Notes: a model not told the origin generated them from the sequence alone. A stretch of 64,000 nucleotides of DNA from Desulfosporosinus lacus DSM 15449 (GCF_900129935.1 NZ_FQXJ01000003.1:124001-188000); one strand, 5' to 3'. Shown: positions 46,201 through 54,695, numbered from the stretch's first letter. A program made the numbers and translations.

Positions 46201-47305
46201 CGCAGAAATTATTGTTATAAGTCTCCCTAATTCTGAGCCTTCAGGGAGTTCAGATCTTCCAACACCTTCAAAACCAATAGATCCTACTCCAACTACACCA
46301 CCGGCTATCCCTGCGCCCGAAACTCCAAAACCGACAGTACCGGTGACAACCGTTCCCGAAAATATCCCCGATGAGCCTAATCCACAAACACCAATAGATG
46401 AAAAGAGTAAGACTGCCGAGACTACACCCACTAAACCTAAGCCTAGTAACGCAAGTGAGCGTTATGCGACTAGCCAAGCTGCGATCCAGAAGGGAAACCA
46501 AGTGAAAGGAACTATGAAAGATAATTCTCTGCTAAACATACCGACAAAAACTACGGAAATCGGGGTAGTCAAAGGTTATGTCAAAGACCGCCAAGGCAAT
46601 CCTATTGCAGATGCCAGGATTGAGCTACACTCTACCCCTAGGGTCACCTACACTGATAATAAAGGCTTCTTTCAGTTTGCTAATGTAGAAATGGGAGCTC
46701 ACAGGATTTACCTTGCCGATGAGAGCATATCTAAAGATCTGGTTCTCTTGAATTCCATTACAGTTAGAGAAGGTGGCCAAGTCAAATCTATGACTGGAGA
46801 TCAAGTAGCAAATGCTTTAGGGGAAAAAGGTATTGTAGAAACAGCCCAAGTTCAACTCTCGGCGAACGATTCACTCAAAGAGTTAGAGATTATTGTGGAT
46901 ATGAACTCAAAAGTCAAAGGAAAATGGTTCGGATTAGCAAGCCTATTTCCAGAAAACTTCTTTAGCACAGAAAATCTGTTGGCTGGAATTGGACTATCTG
47001 GGAGCCTGCTCACGGTCTTTGTACTTTCCCGATTCAGTCGAAATACATTCATCTATGTAGGATTAAAATGTATCCAGAAAAGAAGAGCGAAGCTTACTCA
47101 AGGCGAATTAACCCTAAACCTACAGAAAGAATTTTTAAAGGCCAACGGCGACAACTTAAAGATTGTTTTTTCAAAATCCCTATCTCGTAAACTCGCTGAA
47201 AAATCCATCACTATCATCGAAGCAGGCAAGGTTGTAACCCGATTGATATCGCCAGAATTCGCTGGCAAACCTCTTGAAATCGAAGTCGAAACCCTTGGCG
47301 AATAA
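43223..47305 (+). CDS. Giant repeat-containing surface protein (1360 residues)
   Basis: Signal peptide (~1-30). The N-terminal region holds several short repeats with YSGTL/YTGTL/YQGTV cores and TKPASDTR. A fibronectin-III-like domain is at ~450-540, and three Big_2 (bacterial Ig-like) domains lie at ~745-1010 with the VAKGNATISANFEGK-type strand. Then come a Pro/Thr-rich linker (~1010-1080), a carboxypeptidase-regulatory-like domain (~1120-1190) and a membrane helix near 1265 with a basic cytoplasmic tail. There is no LPxTG motif. It is probably a mating-surface adhesin or channel-associated protein. ATG with AAAAGGAGG upstream. Confidence 0.75.
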   Translation: MKKRIRLVFLSLLIFFQGFALFPNQALAIEGYQQPVYTKNVRINGSVTPETIQTLDIPNIKAITQLTVDNGFVDYDLSGDTITLNLSGGEVKGTQWNPNKYSKTETDQKTSSSDSFTSSIAYSDESGYSGTLTKDGSSYVASGSDIPEDSKTATDTRVTSVGGSAGSLPASVSYSSDGYAGTLSTSGSAYVSSGSYSASDSMFVTAQTSPNYNSGGYTGTLSSYVYSGSYTPAGTPKEIIQVVGHHTHGNFELYPGDSLDFEIPYTENGVTIMLDQYDMTLDGGGGSSPPGPQMLYLWYKGTWQQPAVDTRVYKYQGTVTKPASDTRVWTQNYSGTVTKPASDTRIWKQDYSGTVYKGEYENLYEYDVEFQYVLKLEPPQWDVDQEEPTNQDVTVTIYYPDDSSVKEYKLNDGEWLPYESPVIVPENLSIYARSSDGINYSNTVSLVIDNIDKAPPSVNAPTATADSTNQITVTPDAADDATGLHEASFLYNRDGEDVGSWTAESFVDTELTPNTQYHYKYKARDSVGNESDYSEEVQRYTLALDPIGVEITTSTTESITLNITNNEQNEEPPETLIEVRLKSDGTVIATSDWSAEIERVLDGLNLDTEYELWVKARNGDRIENEFLKMQDSFYSNRQHHGSLTEPSGDRMITDHEAFTLSGRAWDLDRDKLIVSATVGESEKTFELTDTPSEEPDANNWFVSFTGDDLPNGSYNLISIKIKDGKGEEIDIPFNYTLTVAVTRIVKVEIEPGTLEIPVGQTMQLLATAYYSNGITNTNSPITEGVIWSSSSPENISVDNHGKIIGVAKGNATISANFEGKVATAEITVTDPVITSIEVQPERTVNLGNAFTLTAMATYSDGTEVDVTRQATWLSLNPEISVVNHGTVIGRSLGKTTVQAELEGVIGRVQVEVTPAIVKTVNLEPDQSQLQRGESLSLKAMAHYSDNKMVNVTNVATWSSLNPEIASVDGTGKVIGISEGKAIIQAGFEGKLATAEIIVISLPNSEPSGSSDLPTPSKPIDPTPTTPPAIPAPETPKPTVPVTTVPENIPDEPNPQTPIDEKSKTAETTPTKPKPSNASERYATSQAAIQKGNQVKGTMKDNSLLNIPTKTTEIGVVKGYVKDRQGNPIADARIELHSTPRVTYTDNKGFFQFANVEMGAHRIYLADESISKDLVLLNSITVREGGQVKSMTGDQVANALGEKGIVETAQVQLSANDSLKELEIIVDMNSKVKGKWFGLASLFPENFFSTENLLAGIGLSGSLLTVFVLSRFSRNTFIYVGLKCIQKRRAKLTQGELTLNLQKEFLKANGDNLKIVFSKSLSRKLAEKSITIIEAGKVVTRLISPEFAGKPLEIEVETLGE

Positions 47306-47315
47306 AGAATTAACA

Positions 47316-47346
47316 CAAAGCAGCAAGTCTTAGTCTTGCTGCTTTG
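47316..47346 (+). terminator. Hairpin after the surface protein gene
   Basis: CACAAAGCAGCAAG pairs with CTTGCTGCTTTGTG around a short loop, just after the stop. There is no long T-tract, so it could attenuate rather than stop transcription into the VirB4-like gene. Confidence 0.65.
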
Positions 47347-47368
47347 TGCTGATCGAAAGGAGATCTAA

Positions 47369-49192
47369 ATGGCAAAACGAACAGAGTCTATACCTGTTAA
47401 TAATGCACTCTTGAACGTCATCACCCCTATGGGGCTTAACTTCACTCGGAACACGCTCACCATTGGCGAAAACAAAGGCAAAGCCTATGGTATGATCAAA
47501 TACCATCAAGATCCTGATTATGGGTGGTTATCGAAAATCACCAACATCCCATCCACCATCGTATCTATTACCTTTACCCCTACAGATACAGGGGCATTTA
47601 TTGATACCCTGTCTTCAACCATCCGTCTCAATCGGGGCACCGCAGAAAGCACAAAAGATCCTTTAACCCGCCAAAGGGCAGTGAGAACAGCGGATAACGC
47701 AGAAAAGATACTAGCCCAAATAGACCAAGACGGAGAATCGGTAGGCCTCATGAGCGTCATTGTCATGCCTATAGCGAGAGATGATCAAACTTTCGTAAAG
47801 GTGTGCCGTAAGGTGGAAAGCACTGTAGCCGGACTAAAATGCAAAGTTCGAGTCCTCGCTAATCTGCAAAAAGAAGGTTTAAAAATGCTTTCTCCTTTTT
47901 ATGGCACGGATGAAAAAATAGAAAACATTACCCAACGCCCAGTACCCCTTTCTAGCTTTATTGGAGGCTTTCCATTCGCTTCGTCAGGTTATAATGATGG
48001 AACGGGTTATTACTTCGCAAAAGATGCAGCAGGTGGGCTTATTATTCTGGACCCGTGGATCAGGGGAGGGGATAGAACAAATTCTAATTTTGTTATCACT
48101 GGAACCATTGGAGTCGGTAAATCGACAGATATAAAACACATTGGCTTATCAGAATATATGAGGGGCACTAAGATCATCTTTATTGACCCCCATCGGGAAT
48201 ACAGAGACTTTACACTTAACCTGAATGGCGATTGGATTAATGCCGGTGGTGGATCTAAAGGAAAAGTTAACCCTCTACAAATTAGAACGGCGGCCAAAGA
48301 TGATGAAAGTGAAGCTGATAACCTCTACGCTGATGATGGCCATGGAATGGGAGATATGGCTTTATATATCAAAAGCTTAGAAATCTTTTTTAGCCTGTAT
48401 ATTCCTTCGTTAAGTGATAGGCAAAAAGCAATTTTAAAAAGCGAAATCATTGAGATTTATAACAAGTTTAATATCTTTTGGGATACAGAAATTAAAAAGC
48501 TAAAGAATACCGATTTTCCTATTATGAAGGATCTTCACGGCCAAATTACTGAGAAAGCCAAGGAACGAAATAATCCCTATCAAAAAGACTACGATGATTT
48601 AGGTTTATTACTTAGGGATATCGCTATAGGTTCAGATAGTTTTCTTTGGAATGGGCATACAACGATTCAATCAGATTCCCAGTGTGTTTGTTTAGATACC
48701 AAGGATTTGCAAGCAACTTCAAATAATATTAAGTCCGCTCAATATTTTAATCTCTTGCAATGGGCATGGGACGAAATGGTCAAAGACCCAACCCAAAGAG
48801 TTATGCTTATTTGTGATGAAGCTTACTATATGATTGACCCAAATGTCCCCCAAAGTCTTATGTTTCTAAGAAATGTTTCAAAAGGTGTTCGGAAATATGA
48901 GGGGGCACTTGGAGTTATATCTCACAGCGTAGTAGATTTTCTTGATCCTAAAATTAAGATGTATGGACAACCTTTACTCGAAATGGCCTGCTTCAAAATC
49001 CTCATGGGTACCGATGGAAGCAATTTAAAGGAAACTAAAGAACTCTACAATTTAACAGATGCAGAGGAAGAGCTGTTGGCCAGCAAACAACGTGGTCAAG
49101 CGCTTCTTATGGTTGGATCAAAACGTCTGAGAGCTAACTTTGAAATACCCGATTACAAATTTGAATACATGGGTAAAGCCGGAGGAAGATAG
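47369..49192 (+). CDS. virB4: VirB4-like conjugation ATPase (motor domain)
   Basis: A 607-residue ATPase that energises channel assembly. Walker A is TGTIGVGKSTDIK (~residues 248-260), the FIDPHREYRDF segment follows, and Walker B is VMLICDEAYYMID (~483-495). A SKQRGQALLMVGSKRL C-terminal motif is typical of VirB4/TrbE. It lacks part of the usual N-terminal domain, which may be supplied by the 42534 protein. ATG with GAAAGGAG upstream. It lies 12 bp before the hydrolase gene. Confidence 0.92.
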   Translation: MAKRTESIPVNNALLNVITPMGLNFTRNTLTIGENKGKAYGMIKYHQDPDYGWLSKITNIPSTIVSITFTPTDTGAFIDTLSSTIRLNRGTAESTKDPLTRQRAVRTADNAEKILAQIDQDGESVGLMSVIVMPIARDDQTFVKVCRKVESTVAGLKCKVRVLANLQKEGLKMLSPFYGTDEKIENITQRPVPLSSFIGGFPFASSGYNDGTGYYFAKDAAGGLIILDPWIRGGDRTNSNFVITGTIGVGKSTDIKHIGLSEYMRGTKIIFIDPHREYRDFTLNLNGDWINAGGGSKGKVNPLQIRTAAKDDESEADNLYADDGHGMGDMALYIKSLEIFFSLYIPSLSDRQKAILKSEIIEIYNKFNIFWDTEIKKLKNTDFPIMKDLHGQITEKAKERNNPYQKDYDDLGLLLRDIAIGSDSFLWNGHTTIQSDSQCVCLDTKDLQATSNNIKSAQYFNLLQWAWDEMVKDPTQRVMLICDEAYYMIDPNVPQSLMFLRNVSKGVRKYEGALGVISHSVVDFLDPKIKMYGQPLLEMACFKILMGTDGSNLKETKELYNLTDAEEELLASKQRGQALLMVGSKRLRANFEIPDYKFEYMGKAGGR

Positions 49193-49204
49193 TGAGGTGA
49201 GCGC

Positions 49205-49939
49205 ATGGCCGACCCCGTAACCAGTAAAGTCCTTTTTCGCCTGGCTGCTTTGGCCGTCGATGAAGATGGAAGAAGGAACCTTTTAATTCTCTTTTCAGTA
49301 CCTATAGCCCTAGTTCTTTTAATCCTCATGATCTTTGCCTATATCCTTGCAAGCCCGCTATCTTTCATAGCGGGCTTTTTTACGAACCCAAACGAAATGG
49401 CAGCCCTCCAGGCCTTCCGTGCGGAGCATGGCGATAAAGTCCGCCTCCAAACGGGAGGCATTATCTTAAACGGAAAATATCCTATGCCAGTAGTAGGTAT
49501 AATCACCTCACCCTACGGTCAACGAGTCCATCCTGTAACGGGTAAATCGAGCTTCCACACGGGTATTGATATTGCTCCGGAATGGCATAGCGAAATCAAG
49601 AGTGTTGCTGATGGTCAAGTTGTCAAAGTAGGGATCGACAAAAATTACGGAAATTACATCTTGATCAAACACGATGATCCGGATGAAACCTTCTACTCTT
49701 TTTATGCCCATCTATCCAAAATCTTCGCCCTTCCCGATCAAGAGATCTTCACCGGTGACATCATCGGTTTAGAAGGAGGAGATCCGGAGCTTGACCCAAA
49801 TCCAGGTACCAGCACTGGCCACCATCTCCATTTTGAGATCAGAACCTCCAGATTGTCCTGGAGCCATACGGACCCGGTACCTTACCTATACACCCCAAAA
49901 GGAAGCAAAGAGGAGGAAAATTCTAGTGAAGGGACGTAA
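49205..49939 (+). CDS. M23-family peptidoglycan hydrolase
   Basis: A 244-residue protein with one membrane helix (LLILFSVPIALVLLILMIFAYIL) and a C-terminal M23 (LytM) endopeptidase domain. Zinc ligands are visible in HTGIDIAP (H and D), and in YAHLS and HHLHFEIR. It would locally open peptidoglycan for the conjugation channel, replacing VirB1. ATG after GGTGAGCGC. Full length for a T4SS hydrolase. Confidence 0.92.
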   Translation: MADPVTSKVLFRLAALAVDEDGRRNLLILFSVPIALVLLILMIFAYILASPLSFIAGFFTNPNEMAALQAFRAEHGDKVRLQTGGIILNGKYPMPVVGIITSPYGQRVHPVTGKSSFHTGIDIAPEWHSEIKSVADGQVVKVGIDKNYGNYILIKHDDPDETFYSFYAHLSKIFALPDQEIFTGDIIGLEGGDPELDPNPGTSTGHHLHFEIRTSRLSWSHTDPVPYLYTPKGSKEEENSSEGT

Positions 49940-50090
49940 AACAATCATTGAATTATTTATCTATACTTTTATCCTGGTTGTCGCTGTCATCCTGCTCATT
50001 CAGGATAAACGAGAACCCATGCCCATAGAAATCCATCCCGATTTCACCCTGCAAGGAGTTGATTATGATGTTACTTTACCTAACGAGTAA
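49926..50090 (+). CDS. Small single-pass membrane protein
   Basis: A 54-residue ORF with one membrane helix (IIELFIYTFILVVAVILLI). GTG 49926 is chosen because GAGGAGG lies nine bases upstream. It overlaps both flanking genes, suggesting translational coupling. Function unknown. Confidence 0.55.
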   Translation: MKGRKTIIELFIYTFILVVAVILLIQDKREPMPIEIHPDFTLQGVDYDVTLPNE

Positions 50091-51237
50091 TTTGAATCTT
50101 GGTCTATTCGACTTTATCCAAGATGAAACTATCCCGATTAAAAAACTTTCCGGGGAATTTAACCTGAAGAAGTTTGTCATCCGAGATATGCGTAGCTTCA
50201 GTCATATCAAGTATGTTGCAATTGATCATCAAGCCCTTAACGACACTGATGAAGAGTTAATTGAAGGTATTCTCGGCTTTCGGGCCATGTATGACGCAAG
50301 AATAGTCTATCTAGCCGAAGGAATGAAACCAGGTGATGAGCTGCTATCCAAACTCTATGATGCTGGAGTAAGAAACTTTGTCACGGTTGAAGATCCGGAG
50401 GAGATCAAGAAGGAAATCCTGGAGTGTATCAGTCCCAAAGGAATGAGCTATAAGAAAGCAGAACGATTCAAAATCCAACCGATCGAAGAGCCAAGGGCTA
50501 AAGTGAAACGGGCTAAGTCCCAAACTGAGTCTGTGAAAGCCAAAAAAGAGAAGGGGTCGGAACAGGAGCCAGTAGACTATGTAGTGGTCAATAAGACTAC
50601 GAAATTAGGATTGGATACTGAAAAAGAAAGAAAAGGGATAGCCGTAGGAGTTGCAGGGATCACTGGAAAGACTGGAACAACCACAACTGCTTTGAATCTG
50701 GCCTATTTCCTATCAAGCCTGGGAGCTAAAGTGGCTTATGTAGAGTGCGATCCAACCAAGCAGCTTAATTGGCTGCCGTATTACGATATCGCGGTTAATG
50801 ACGAAAGTGCTGAGCATAAAGGGGTGCATTTTCACACCATGAAAGTCAACTTCAGTCTAGCAGACTATGACTTTAACATCTTCGATCTTGGTAAAATGCT
50901 TGACTATGAGCAAAATCTAAACGCTTTTATGGTGAGTCATATTCGGATAATTACAGCCGCATCAAAACCTTATGAACTAAGCGATTTGAATAAAACGCTT
51001 GAAGTGGTCAAAGATGCCTCTGTAAATCTTCTCTTTTCATTTACTCCAGATAATGACCGCCAAACCCTCCGGCAGATCGTAAGTGAACATCCGGAGCATC
51101 AAGTATACTTTACTGCTTACTCACCAGATCTATTTGACCCGAATCCTAACCGCATGATCTGGACAAACATCATGAGTGATTACCTAATTGCCAAACCACC
51201 GGAAGAAATCAAAAAGAAACGACTAAGAGTATCTTAA
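50065..51237 (+). CDS. CpaE-like ATPase with N-terminal receiver-like domain
   Basis: About 390 residues. The N-terminal ~130 residues have alternating strands and helices resembling a degenerate response-regulator (receiver) domain (VIRDMRSFSHIKYVAIDH). A Lys/Glu-rich linker is followed by a ParA/MinD-type ATPase: GITGKTGTTTTALNL (~200-214), VAYVECDPTKQLNW and NIFDLGKML. This is the CpaE layout used in Tad pilus localisation. It is the second ParA-type gene in the transfer module. ATG 50065 follows AAGGAG. Confidence 0.75.
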   Translation: MMLLYLTSNLNLGLFDFIQDETIPIKKLSGEFNLKKFVIRDMRSFSHIKYVAIDHQALNDTDEELIEGILGFRAMYDARIVYLAEGMKPGDELLSKLYDAGVRNFVTVEDPEEIKKEILECISPKGMSYKKAERFKIQPIEEPRAKVKRAKSQTESVKAKKEKGSEQEPVDYVVVNKTTKLGLDTEKERKGIAVGVAGITGKTGTTTTALNLAYFLSSLGAKVAYVECDPTKQLNWLPYYDIAVNDESAEHKGVHFHTMKVNFSLADYDFNIFDLGKMLDYEQNLNAFMVSHIRIITAASKPYELSDLNKTLEVVKDASVNLLFSFTPDNDRQTLRQIVSEHPEHQVYFTAYSPDLFDPNPNRMIWTNIMSDYLIAKPPEEIKKKRLRVS

Positions 51238-51359
51238 TCATTCCTTTAATACCCTATAAAAAAGAAAGATTCCCGGCACACGACCGGGAACAAAAGACTT
51301 TAGATAATTAAATTCTTAACCTAATTATCATGCAGTGACTAATAAACCTAAGTAATTGC

Positions 51360-51392
51360 CAAAATCCCGAGCTTTCTTGCTCGGGATTTTGA
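51360..51392 (+). terminator. Terminator at the end of the transfer cluster
   Basis: AAAATCCCGAGC and GCTCGGGATTTT pair perfectly around TTTCTT. A second stem (TTCCCGG/CCGGGAA) lies at 51270-51290 without a T-tract. Together they end the conjugation transcript before the primase-like gene. Confidence 0.8.
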
Positions 51393-51409
51393 TTTGAAAG
51401 GTTGGTTCA

Positions 51410-52759
51410 ATGCTATCTGAAGTTTATGCTCACGTACTGCCTGAAACCAGCCCATATAGACTCAACCACCTAAAGAAAGATCACGGTCTGGTTTTCGGCT
51501 CCAATATAAAATCAGATCCCCGTTTACTGTGGACGTTACCCGATCTCGAATCCAAAGATTACACCTATATCACTGCATCCACTTTCTTTGCCCGTCGCCG
51601 CCAACGTCGCTATGTAAGACACGTCCTGGCTTTTGTCTGCGATTTCGATACGCCTCAAGGTACTACTACTGAAGATATTCTTGATCTCTATCACGCTGCC
51701 GGTCTCCCCATGCCGGAGTTGATTATCACCACGGCTACCCCTGGCCACTATCAAGCCTGGAATATCTTATCTGAACCACTCAGAATCCACCATGATATCC
51801 TTCTGGCCAAAGTCTCAAAAATCCATGAAGCCATGGTAGAAGCCCTGGAAGCAGATCCCTGCGCCGTCGGTGTAGAACGTTGGGTACGCCGTCCAACCAT
51901 GTCCAATATTGTTTACACAGACACCTATAGCAGAACTACCTGGGAAGAACTCTCTATGTGGTATGAAGCTCGCCGACCGATTAAAGCATCCCAGGAAATG
52001 AAGCCTAAGGTTATCTATATCGGCACTTTGCTGGCCACTCCTGCTGGGAAACGAATTCAAGAGTCGGTTGCTGAAAAAGGTGAAAGAAACCGCTGGGCTT
52101 ATGGTCTTGGCCTGTGCCTATGGGATGCAGGAATCCCTACACAGGAAATCCACACCAAACTTCATGCTTGGAATAAAGACATCAAAGAGCCCCTACCCAT
52201 GGCTGAGATTGAGAAAATCTATCGCTCTGTCATTGCCGGCCGCCACCATGCCTCCCCCCGTGTCCTTTCATCCATAACGGGCCTATCTGCACAGATAAAA
52301 GGCTGGTATAAATGGGCTAAGCCCCGTGATCGGAGAAGGGACCATATCCAGGAAGTCGAAGCTGATATCATTGCAGATCTCCAGCAACATAAAATTGTCA
52401 TTGAAACTCAAAAAGTCTGGTCAGAACGTTTAGGGGTAGCCTACAGAACCCTAAAAGAAGCCTTATCTGTGCTCCGTCAAGAGGGCATCATCGAAGCCCA
52501 AACATCAAGGGGGAAGTATGCCCAATCCTCTTACAGCCTTTCTGGGGGATATTTAAACTCTCTTACCTATACCAATCTCCCAGTTGCCGCCGGAGCAGAA
52601 ATCATATTTTCTGGCGGGATTTTAAAAGGGCATACTGCCATATCACCCTTAAAGGGTACTCTGTCCTTCTCCAAAGAGCATTCAACAAGAAGTGGTAATG
52701 ATGAAGTATGGGTAATCGGAGAAAACCCTCTTAAAGAAGAAAGCTCAGGCTGTGGATGA
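51410..52759 (+). CDS. Primase-like replication protein
   Basis: A 449-residue protein. The N-terminal half has a primase-polymerase-like segment (HVLAFVCDFDTPQG, DxD-type acidic pair, ~residues 71-84). A PriCT-1-like helical domain follows (NRWAYGLGLCLWDAGIPTQ ... IEKIYRSVIAGRH, ~225-280), and a winged-helix-like region (VWSERLGVAYRTLKEALSVLRQEG, ~340-365) lies near the C-terminus. It probably initiates or primes replication of the excised element. With ParA/ParB this suggests a replicating circular form. The start is ATG behind GAAAGGTTGG. Confidence 0.72.
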   Translation: MLSEVYAHVLPETSPYRLNHLKKDHGLVFGSNIKSDPRLLWTLPDLESKDYTYITASTFFARRRQRRYVRHVLAFVCDFDTPQGTTTEDILDLYHAAGLPMPELIITTATPGHYQAWNILSEPLRIHHDILLAKVSKIHEAMVEALEADPCAVGVERWVRRPTMSNIVYTDTYSRTTWEELSMWYEARRPIKASQEMKPKVIYIGTLLATPAGKRIQESVAEKGERNRWAYGLGLCLWDAGIPTQEIHTKLHAWNKDIKEPLPMAEIEKIYRSVIAGRHHASPRVLSSITGLSAQIKGWYKWAKPRDRRRDHIQEVEADIIADLQQHKIVIETQKVWSERLGVAYRTLKEALSVLRQEGIIEAQTSRGKYAQSSYSLSGGYLNSLTYTNLPVAAGAEIIFSGGILKGHTAISPLKGTLSFSKEHSTRSGNDEVWVIGENPLKEESSGCG

Positions 52760-53223
52760 TTTTTTAAAAGGAAAAAGAATCTGGTAGCAGATATTCAGGC
52801 CTCCCTCATTGGATGAGGCTAAGGGCACACTCATTCAAGAAGGTCTTTATTTTCAATAGTGCTAACCAGATAATGCAGAGAAGGTCGCCTTAGACATTGC
52901 TCAGAATATGATCAATTAATATGCCTCTTTCGAAAGGTATCTTATTTACCTTAGTAAGACAAATTTACAAAAGGAGATCGAGAGGAGAAAAAAGTACGGG
53001 TCAATATTTCGAGAGCAGAAGATGCTGGTTTTGTGGAGGAAAACAACACAGCGATTTGTGACTTATAAAAACAAACCCTTCATTGTTCGATAACCATTTC
53101 TTACGCATAGAACACAGGGGGAAATATCCACATACTCATCAGCCGGATACTCCTCAAACACCGATTAGGATGGTCAGATGGTGCATGTGCGCTGATTTAG
53201 GTTAACTGCTAAAAGAGGTTCTT
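52760..53223 (+). pseudogene. Decayed coding sequence after the primase-like gene
   Basis: Several protein-like stretches run through stops or shifts: PPSLDEAKGTLIQEGLYFQ near 52800-52857, then NAEKVALDIAQNMIN, YLSKTNLQKEIERRKKVRVN and ISRAEDAGFVEENNTAI to ~53060, then RIEHRGKYPHTHQPDTPQ near 53110-53160. No intact gene. The parent family is not recognised. The region marks a transition from transfer genes to AT-rich cargo. Confidence 0.45.
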
Positions 53224-53394
53224 TTGAACAAGTTGGATTTTTGTATTTTCTTGGATTATTTCCGCGATCTTAGGAGGGAATCTAAGAAAGACGTGGAAGG
53301 TTTAAAGGTGAATTACTATGGGCTTAGAAAACATATCAATGTAGAGAGAGGTGTAGCTGTTCCTCTCCTGTGTTCGGTGGACAAACATAACTGA
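53224..53394 (+). CDS. Possible 56-residue ORF
   Basis: TTG 53224 follows AAAGAGG and opens 56 codons (LDFCIFLDYFRDLRRESKKD...) with no known family. It may be part of the same decayed region. Confidence 0.25.
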   Translation: MNKLDFCIFLDYFRDLRRESKKDVEGLKVNYYGLRKHINVERGVAVPLLCSVDKHN

Positions 53395-53487
53395 TAGCTA
53401 ATTCGGTGTGGTACCGATGTCTTATAATGGGAAGTGTGGTTAAATTCAAGTGTAGGTTTGAAACAATATATTTATGGAGGTTCCAAT

Positions 53488-54447
53488 TTGAGTAATCCAA
53501 AACTATTGAATTTAAGTTTAAAGTCAGTTTTTGTTTATTGGAATATAGACTGTCTAAGTCAAAACGAGCCAACAAAACAAGAAATGGAGAAATTGGGAGA
53601 TATTTATGAACATAGTGAAATAGAAGCAGTTATACCTTTCTGTAATAATCTATTTATGACAGAATTTATTTTCTCTGAAAAACCAGATGAGAGGAAGAAA
53701 AAAACTGAAATAGGTAAAAAGCCAGACCATGTTTATTTTGATATGAAAAATCCACATAATTTGATTGAAGTTGAACACAAGAGAGTTTTTCTTCCAAGTA
53801 ATAAGTATACACCTATCCATAATACAACCGAGAGAATTTATAAATACCTAATTTCAAAATTGAAAACAAATGGTCTTTTCATGGATTTAAGATATTTGAA
53901 TCCTAAGACATATAATGAAACAAAAAACATGATCGAAGCTGAACTAAATAACGTTATTCTTACAAATTTTGAAATGAGAAATGAATATTTTGAATTAAGA
54001 GTATGCCCTATCGCAGATAGTTTAGAGAGTTATTCAAGTGTACTTGCAAGTCTAGAGGATAAAAATAAGGGATTTTTGGTTATGTATCACCACAGTGAAG
54101 CTATGGACGAAATGATAATGAAATTAACTGTTGATTCTTTGCTAGTAGAAATCAAGGGTGCGATTGAGAAAACTCGCAATGTGAACAATAGCAAATTTAA
54201 AAAGGATAATAGAATTATCTTCAGCACTTTACTATGCAGCTTAACTTTTCAATATGGTTTTGAATTGTTTTTTGAACCTGAAGCGAGACAACTATCCTTT
54301 GAAGATTTAATAACAAAGGTTCGATATGAGTTAGAACAATATGAGTATCTTCATGAAAAGATAGATATTATATGTCTTAAAAAAGATTATAATAAAGATA
54401 TTTATATGCTATATATGAACAATAAATGGGTTTCGCCCGAACCTTAA
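53488..54447 (+). CDS. Unknown protein with a possible PD-(D/E)XK-like core
   Basis: A 319-residue, AT-rich gene. KKPDHVYFDMKN ... LIEVEHKR (~residues 68-95) has the Asp ... Glu-x-Lys-like spacing of PD-(D/E)XK nucleases, but that assignment is weak. The rest is helical with no recognisable motif. TTG 53488 lies eight bases after GGAGG. It is probably single and cargo-type; a defence role is plausible from the neighbourhood only. Confidence 0.6.
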   Translation: MSNPKLLNLSLKSVFVYWNIDCLSQNEPTKQEMEKLGDIYEHSEIEAVIPFCNNLFMTEFIFSEKPDERKKKTEIGKKPDHVYFDMKNPHNLIEVEHKRVFLPSNKYTPIHNTTERIYKYLISKLKTNGLFMDLRYLNPKTYNETKNMIEAELNNVILTNFEMRNEYFELRVCPIADSLESYSSVLASLEDKNKGFLVMYHHSEAMDEMIMKLTVDSLLVEIKGAIEKTRNVNNSKFKKDNRIIFSTLLCSLTFQYGFELFFEPEARQLSFEDLITKVRYELEQYEYLHEKIDIICLKKDYNKDIYMLYMNNKWVSPEP

Positions 54448-54512
54448 GAAAGAAACTTATACACATAAACACATGTTTTTTAGTATCAAGGGAAAATTTA
54501 ATAACAATACTG

Positions 54513-54695
54513 TCAATTCATACTAATTGATAAAAGCGACTTTCTATTATCTAATAAAACAAATAACATTCTGAATTCCCTATTATTAATGTGCTGTAAT
54601 ATCTTCTTTTCGTCTTCAGCTCTGCTGGATTTGGGGTCAAGACCAGAAGCAATAACATATTTCTTAACGAAATTTTGAATAGCTTTGGTTGTCAT
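54513..54695 (-). CDS. Doubtful small minus-strand ORF
   Basis: 60 codons, helical and basic (KAIQNFVKKYVIASG). No clear ribosome binding site. It could be a remnant. From 54448 to 55187 I otherwise see only hairpins. Confidence 0.2.
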   Translation of the reverse strand: MTTKAIQNFVKKYVIASGLDPKSSRAEDEKKILQHINNREFRMLFVLLDNRKSLLSISMN

